Of a stretch of 9,719 nt of DNA, positions 5,928 to 9,719 are shown in pieces; the stretch's first letter is position 1, and each line of letters starts with the position of its first letter. The notes below the pieces were generated by a model, which saw only the letters and a program-made list of their open reading frames with translations, was not told the DNA's origin and searched no databases. The position numbers and the translations under genes were made by a program. Source of the DNA: an uncultured Rhodospirillaceae bacterium (GTDB lineage Bacteria; Pseudomonadota; Alphaproteobacteria; Rhodospirillales; UBA2165); NCBI GenBank assembly GCA_913054205.1, contig CAJXJM010000057.1, positions 1-9,719 of the forward strand, written 5' to 3'.

Positions 5928-8831
5928 ATGAGCGAAACCTCTAATAATATCTCGAATAATCTCTCACCCGTTGTTTCACCGGAGCGCCTGCTGGCCCTCG
6001 CAGCCGAACTGGCGGAGGAGCTTCACCCGGGACAGAAATTGTCCGAAATCGTTTCACTTGAAAAATCGTTAGAGCGCGATCTTGGTTTCGACAGTCTATC
6101 ACGCCTTGAACTCCTCCATCGCGTAGAACAAGAGTTTAAAATTACTTTTTCAGAACGGGCGCTCAGTCAATCCGATACCCTCAAAGATATTCTCATGGAA
6201 GCGGGTGGATCAGAAGTTGCTTCTGCAACACTCACGACGATCAAAACTCAGCAACCTGAGAAAGCAGCGCCTGCCCCTGAGGAGCTCGGCACTTTGAATG
6301 CGATTCTGAAATGGCACGCTGCCCAGCATCCCGAGCGCATCCATATCCATCTTTATTCAGACACAAACTCAGAGGATGTCCCGGCAGAGACAATCACCTA
6401 CGGTGAATTATTGGTCGAAGCCGAAAAAATCGCTGCCGGATTGATTGAACGCCACTTGTCGCCGGGCGAATCCGTTCTATTGATGCTGCCAACCGGGCGC
6501 GATTATTTCATTAGTTTTTTCGGCGTGCTGCTCGCCGGTGGTGTGCCGGTACCGATTTATCCTCCTGGACGTCCTCAACAATTAGAAGATCATATTTTAC
6601 GCCATGCCAAAATTGCGGATACCGCTCTGGCTGGCCTGATGATTACCGTGCCAGAAGCCAAAATGTTCTCACATTTATTATCCGCTCAAGTGCCATCGCT
6701 TCGAGACGTGATAACCTGTGATGAACTCATGAGCGCCGCGCCGCTTAGTCGTTTTCCAGAGCCTGTAGAATCCGATACCGCTTTTTTGCAGTTTACGTCG
6801 GGCAGCACGGGCGACCCTAAAGGCGTGGTCCTAAGTCACAGCAATCTCGTCAGCAATGTGCGCGTGATGGGAAAAGCGCTCAACGCAACCTGCGAAGATG
6901 TTTTTATCTCCTGGCTGCCGCTCTATCACGATATGGGATTGATCGGAGCGTGGCTTGGCAGTCTAACCCATGCCGTTCCGTTGGTTATTATGTCTCCGCT
7001 GAGTTTTCTGGCGCGTCCGCAACGCTGGTTGCAAGCCATCCATCGCTATAAAGGAACGATCTCCGGCGCGCCGAATTTTGCCTATGAAGCCTGCGTCAAT
7101 CGATTGAAAGACGAAGATTTGGAAGGCTTGGATCTAAGCTCATGGCGGGTGGCGTTTAATGGTGCTGAAGCGGTTAGCCCCAAAACAATGGCACAATTTA
7201 CCGAACGCTTTGCTCGATATGGATTTCGCGCTGAGGCGATGAAGCCTGTCTATGGTCTGGCAGAGAACTCGGTCGGCTTATCTTTTTCACCTCTCGAACG
7301 CGGGCCCCGCATCGATAAAATTGACCGCGATACATTTATGAAGTCCGGTATCGCCCGGCCGTCCAAATTTGAGGATGAAAGCGCCATGGAAATTCCTTCT
7401 TGCGGCAGTGCTTTGCCCGGCCATCAAATCAGGATCGTCGGCCCAACCGGACATGAGCTGCCGGAACGCCAGGAAGGCCAGGTTCAATTTTTTGGCCCCT
7501 CCTCTACCTCGGGCTATATCCGCAATGCACAGGCAACGAATGATTTGATGGACGGCGATTGGCGCAATGCCGGCGACCTCGGCTATATGGCGGATGGCGA
7601 GATATTTATTACGGGCCGTCAGAAAGATTTGATCATTCGAGCTGGCAGAAACATATTCCCCGTCGAATTAGAAGAAGCGGTCGGTTTGATTGACGGCATT
7701 CAGAAAGGCAATGTCGCGGTCTTTGGCAGCCCAGATCCAACTTCCGGCACGGAACGACTTGTCGTGATGGCAGAATCTCGAAGGCGAGGCAAAGATGCTC
7801 AACAGAAAATGATTTCAGAGATCAGATCCATTGCACTTGATTTAACCGGCACGCCGCCGGATCAAATCGAGCTGGTCCCACCCCGAACAGTGCCCAAGAC
7901 CTCGAGCGGCAAAATTCGCCGCGCCGCAGCACGAGCATTATTCGAACAAGGGCTTACAGCGAACCAATCCCGAATGTCGGTAAAATGGCAAATATTTAGA
8001 TTGGCGGTAGCCGGCATTCGACCGAGCTTTCAACAGGCTGTCCGTTCCACAGTTTCCTGGGCCTACGCAATTTATATGTATGCACTAATGGCGGTGGCAA
8101 CCCCAATCGCCTGGATCGCCACGGCTCTGTTGCCGATAAAGGCATTACGGTTTGCGTTTTTGCGGGTTATTCTTTGGCTGGTGTTTCGGCTTGGCAACAT
8201 ACAGCTTTCCATATCGGGACAAAAAAACATCCCACAGGACCAGCGATTTATATTTGTCTCCAACCACGCGAGTTACGTTGATGCTGCCGCACTGATTTCA
8301 TTACTTCCGGGTATGCCAGGATTTGTCGCAAAGTCCGAACTGGCTGGCAATTTCATCTCGCGCCTATTTTTGACAAGACTCGGAACCGTGTTTGTCGAGC
8401 GCTTTCAAAAATCAAAAAGCGTCGAGGATTCCGATTTGGTGACAGAGGCAATCGAACAGGATCGCCAATTGGTGTATTTCCCCGAAGGGACATTCACCAG
8501 AATGACAGGCCTGCTGCCTTTTCAAATGGGCGCTTTCACATCCGCCACCAATGCTAAGGCAGTGATTGTCCCGATAGCGTTGCGTGGCACGCGCGCCATA
8601 TTGCGAGATGATACAGGCTTTCCTCGTCCCGGACGCATCCAGGTTGAAATTTTGCCGTCGATTACGCCTGAGACATCTAGTGCTGACCAAAGCTGGCAAT
8701 CTGCGATAGATTTACGGAACCGTGTCAGGTCAGCTATTTTGGAACATTGCGGCGAACCTGATTTAGCCCATGAGCATATCAATCCTCTGCATTTGAAAGA
8801 GGCGAACATGTTGGAAGCCGAAAATGAATAG
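5928..8831 (+). CDS. Tri-domain ACP / fatty-acyl-AMP ligase-like / PlsC-type acyltransferase fusion
   Basis: This 967-residue protein carries three enzyme modules. Residues about 15-95 are an acyl carrier domain with the attachment motif LGFDSL (Ser56 for phosphopantetheine). About 115-680 form an adenylating domain. Its landmarks are the P-loop TSGSTGDPKG (290-299), SWLPLYHDMGLIG (328-340), the YGLAE motif, WRNAGDLGY (Asp550), GRQKDLIIRAGRN, and the catalytic Lys662 in SSGKIRR. The SWLPLYHDMG and SGAPNFAYE features favour the fatty-acyl-AMP ligase group, which loads carriers rather than CoA. After hydrophobic stretches (711-760), about 770-910 form an acyltransferase with NHASYVDA (His780, Asp785) and FPEGTFTR (851-858). 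The expected action is at the inner membrane: activate a fatty acid, load the fused carrier, transfer it to an acceptor such as a lysophospholipid or another lipid. E. coli Aas combines the two enzymes in the opposite order and lacks a fused carrier. The ribosome site is weak. The stop overlaps the next gene. Confidence 0.88.
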   Translation: MSETSNNISNNLSPVVSPERLLALAAELAEELHPGQKLSEIVSLEKSLERDLGFDSLSRLELLHRVEQEFKITFSERALSQSDTLKDILMEAGGSEVASATLTTIKTQQPEKAAPAPEELGTLNAILKWHAAQHPERIHIHLYSDTNSEDVPAETITYGELLVEAEKIAAGLIERHLSPGESVLLMLPTGRDYFISFFGVLLAGGVPVPIYPPGRPQQLEDHILRHAKIADTALAGLMITVPEAKMFSHLLSAQVPSLRDVITCDELMSAAPLSRFPEPVESDTAFLQFTSGSTGDPKGVVLSHSNLVSNVRVMGKALNATCEDVFISWLPLYHDMGLIGAWLGSLTHAVPLVIMSPLSFLARPQRWLQAIHRYKGTISGAPNFAYEACVNRLKDEDLEGLDLSSWRVAFNGAEAVSPKTMAQFTERFARYGFRAEAMKPVYGLAENSVGLSFSPLERGPRIDKIDRDTFMKSGIARPSKFEDESAMEIPSCGSALPGHQIRIVGPTGHELPERQEGQVQFFGPSSTSGYIRNAQATNDLMDGDWRNAGDLGYMADGEIFITGRQKDLIIRAGRNIFPVELEEAVGLIDGIQKGNVAVFGSPDPTSGTERLVVMAESRRRGKDAQQKMISEIRSIALDLTGTPPDQIELVPPRTVPKTSSGKIRRAAARALFEQGLTANQSRMSVKWQIFRLAVAGIRPSFQQAVRSTVSWAYAIYMYALMAVATPIAWIATALLPIKALRFAFLRVILWLVFRLGNIQLSISGQKNIPQDQRFIFVSNHASYVDAAALISLLPGMPGFVAKSELAGNFISRLFLTRLGTVFVERFQKSKSVEDSDLVTEAIEQDRQLVYFPEGTFTRMTGLLPFQMGAFTSATNAKAVIVPIALRGTRAILRDDTGFPRPGRIQVEILPSITPETSSADQSWQSAIDLRNRVRSAILEHCGEPDLAHEHINPLHLKEANMLEAENE

Positions 8832-9719
8832 CGTCCCCCTCCTTTCGGTCAAAGATTTGGAAATCAGCTTCCAATTAGAAGATGGCCTGTTTCGCGCGGT
8901 CTCGGAATTATCTTTTGAATTGGAGGCCGGAAAAACCTTGGGACTGGTCGGTGAAAGCGGCAGCGGCAAATCTCTTACAGCGCTATCGCTGTTGCGTCTG
9001 ATTCCTGCGCCTGGAAAAATTTCTGCCGGCGAAATCTACCTGAATGGAGAAGATATCCTCCAATTAGCAAAGGAACCGATGCGGCAACTCCGTGGCAACA
9101 CGATCGCGATGATCTTCCAGGAACCGATAACGGCGCTCAATCCGGTTTTGACGATCGGTGCGCAAATTGCCGAAGCTCTTTTAATTCATAGTGATTGCTC
9201 CAAACAAGAAGCCAATCAAAAGGCAATTTCGATGCTGGACCGCGTCGGCATCCCGGATGCAGCTTTGCGGGCTCAGGACTACCCACATAATCTATCCGGC
9301 GGCATGCGCCAGCGCGCGGTTATTGCAATGGCGTTGATATGCGAGCCAGACATCTTGATCGCTGACGAAGCGACGACGGCCTTGGACACAACGGTGCAGG
9401 CTCAAATCCTTGATCTCCTGATCGACCTGCAGGAAGAATTTAAAATGGCGATCCTGTTCATCAGTCATAATCTTGGCGTCGTCTCCGAAATTGCTGATGA
9501 TGTTATGGTGATGTATGGCGGACGATTGATGGAAACCTCGCCGGCGCCGATAATATTCGAAGCACCCGAGCACCCTTATACCAAAGGATTGCTATCGACC
9601 TTGCCGGGGCCCGAACACCGAGGAAAGCAGCTCACGACAATTGAGGGCAGCGTACCGACCCGCTATGACCAATTGCAAGGCTGCCGATTTGCGCCGCGTT
9701 GCAGTGAAGCGATATCCGA
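8824..9719 (+). CDS. Peptide-type ABC transporter ATP-binding protein (OppD/DppD family), 3' end outside window
   Basis: ATG at 8824 lies inside the last codons of the preceding gene (ATGAATAG, 8-nt overlap), and the frame stays open to the window end, giving 298 residues of a usual ~330. All ATPase motifs are present: Walker A GESGSGKS (43-50), Q-loop Gln99, signature LSGGMRQR (157-164), Walker B ILIADE (177-182) and switch His215 (ISHNLGVV). The C-terminal extension [14 protein letters not shown] with CRFAPRC (287-293) is the oligopeptide/dipeptide-type tail. The protein would power an inner-membrane transporter of peptides, nickel or similar solutes with partner permeases and usually a second ATPase, presumably beyond the window. 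Walker B is followed by Ala instead of the usual Pro (DEATTALD). The overlap suggests translational coupling to the lipid acyltransferase fusion. A link with the binding protein at 1519 is possible but unproven. Confidence 0.9.
   Translation, partial: MNSVPLLSVKDLEISFQLEDGLFRAVSELSFELEAGKTLGLVGESGSGKSLTALSLLRLIPAPGKISAGEIYLNGEDILQLAKEPMRQLRGNTIAMIFQEPITALNPVLTIGAQIAEALLIHSDCSKQEANQKAISMLDRVGIPDAALRAQDYPHNLSGGMRQRAVIAMALICEPDILIADEATTALDTTVQAQILDLLIDLQEEFKMAILFISHNLGVVSEIADDVMVMYGGRLMETSPAPIIFEAPEHPYTKGLLSTLPGPEHRGKQLTTIEGSVPTRYDQLQGCRFAPRCSEAIS

Noticed and set aside
9292..9573. 93-codon minus-strand open frame near the window end
   Set aside because: It is antisense to the ABC ATPase signature and Walker B region, which explains its openness.

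Overview
The window looks like a stretch of an alphaproteobacterial chromosome of moderate GC content. Three things point to that group: the orotate phosphoribosyltransferase C-terminus is of the alphaproteobacterial type (PRPP loop EDLATDGGSK), the short secreted TPR proteins resemble alphaproteobacterial ones, and two upstream regions fit the EcfG general-stress promoter pattern. This placement comes from recalled family resemblance; no search was run. There are no RNA genes, insertion sequences, CRISPR arrays or integration scars that I can support.

Layout. 1-293 (+) is the 3' end of pyrE. 299-1400 (-) holds two tandem paralogous genes for small exported TPR proteins, each preceded by the same ~45-bp block containing GGAAG-N16-CGTT. 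1519-3177 (+), divergent from them, encodes a periplasmic substrate-binding protein of the peptide/nickel ABC family without permease neighbours. 3181-4413 (-) is an NnrS-family membrane protein. It lies just downstream of an alpha/beta hydrolase gene (4423-5234, -) whose reading frame is broken near its N-terminus by a small deletion. An 11-bp perfect inverted repeat covers the hydrolase's ribosome binding site. 5284-5739 (-) encodes an unrecognised small exported protein with a good sigma-70-type promoter. After a 188-bp divergent intergenic region with a CRP-like palindrome comes 5928-8831 (+), a 967-aa fusion of acyl carrier protein, fatty-acyl-AMP ligase-like domain and PlsC-type acyltransferase. 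Its stop codon overlaps the start of an OppD/DppD-type ABC ATPase gene (8824 onward, +) that runs off the window.

How the parts may work together. The fusion protein looks like a self-contained lipid acylation machine: the ligase activates a fatty acid as acyl-AMP, the acyl group goes to the fused carrier, and the membrane-associated acyltransferase passes it to an acceptor. The 8-nt overlap suggests co-translation with a peptide-type ABC importer or exporter, but the lipid's identity and any functional link are inference. The TPR paralogs are plausible general-stress envelope proteins. The hydrolase/NnrS pair looks like a separate small operon. Most of the window is ordinary housekeeping and accessory content. 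The parts most worth following up are the ACP-ligase-acyltransferase fusion with its coupled ABC gene, the paired stress-promoter/TPR duplication, and the broken hydrolase with its palindrome-covered RBS.
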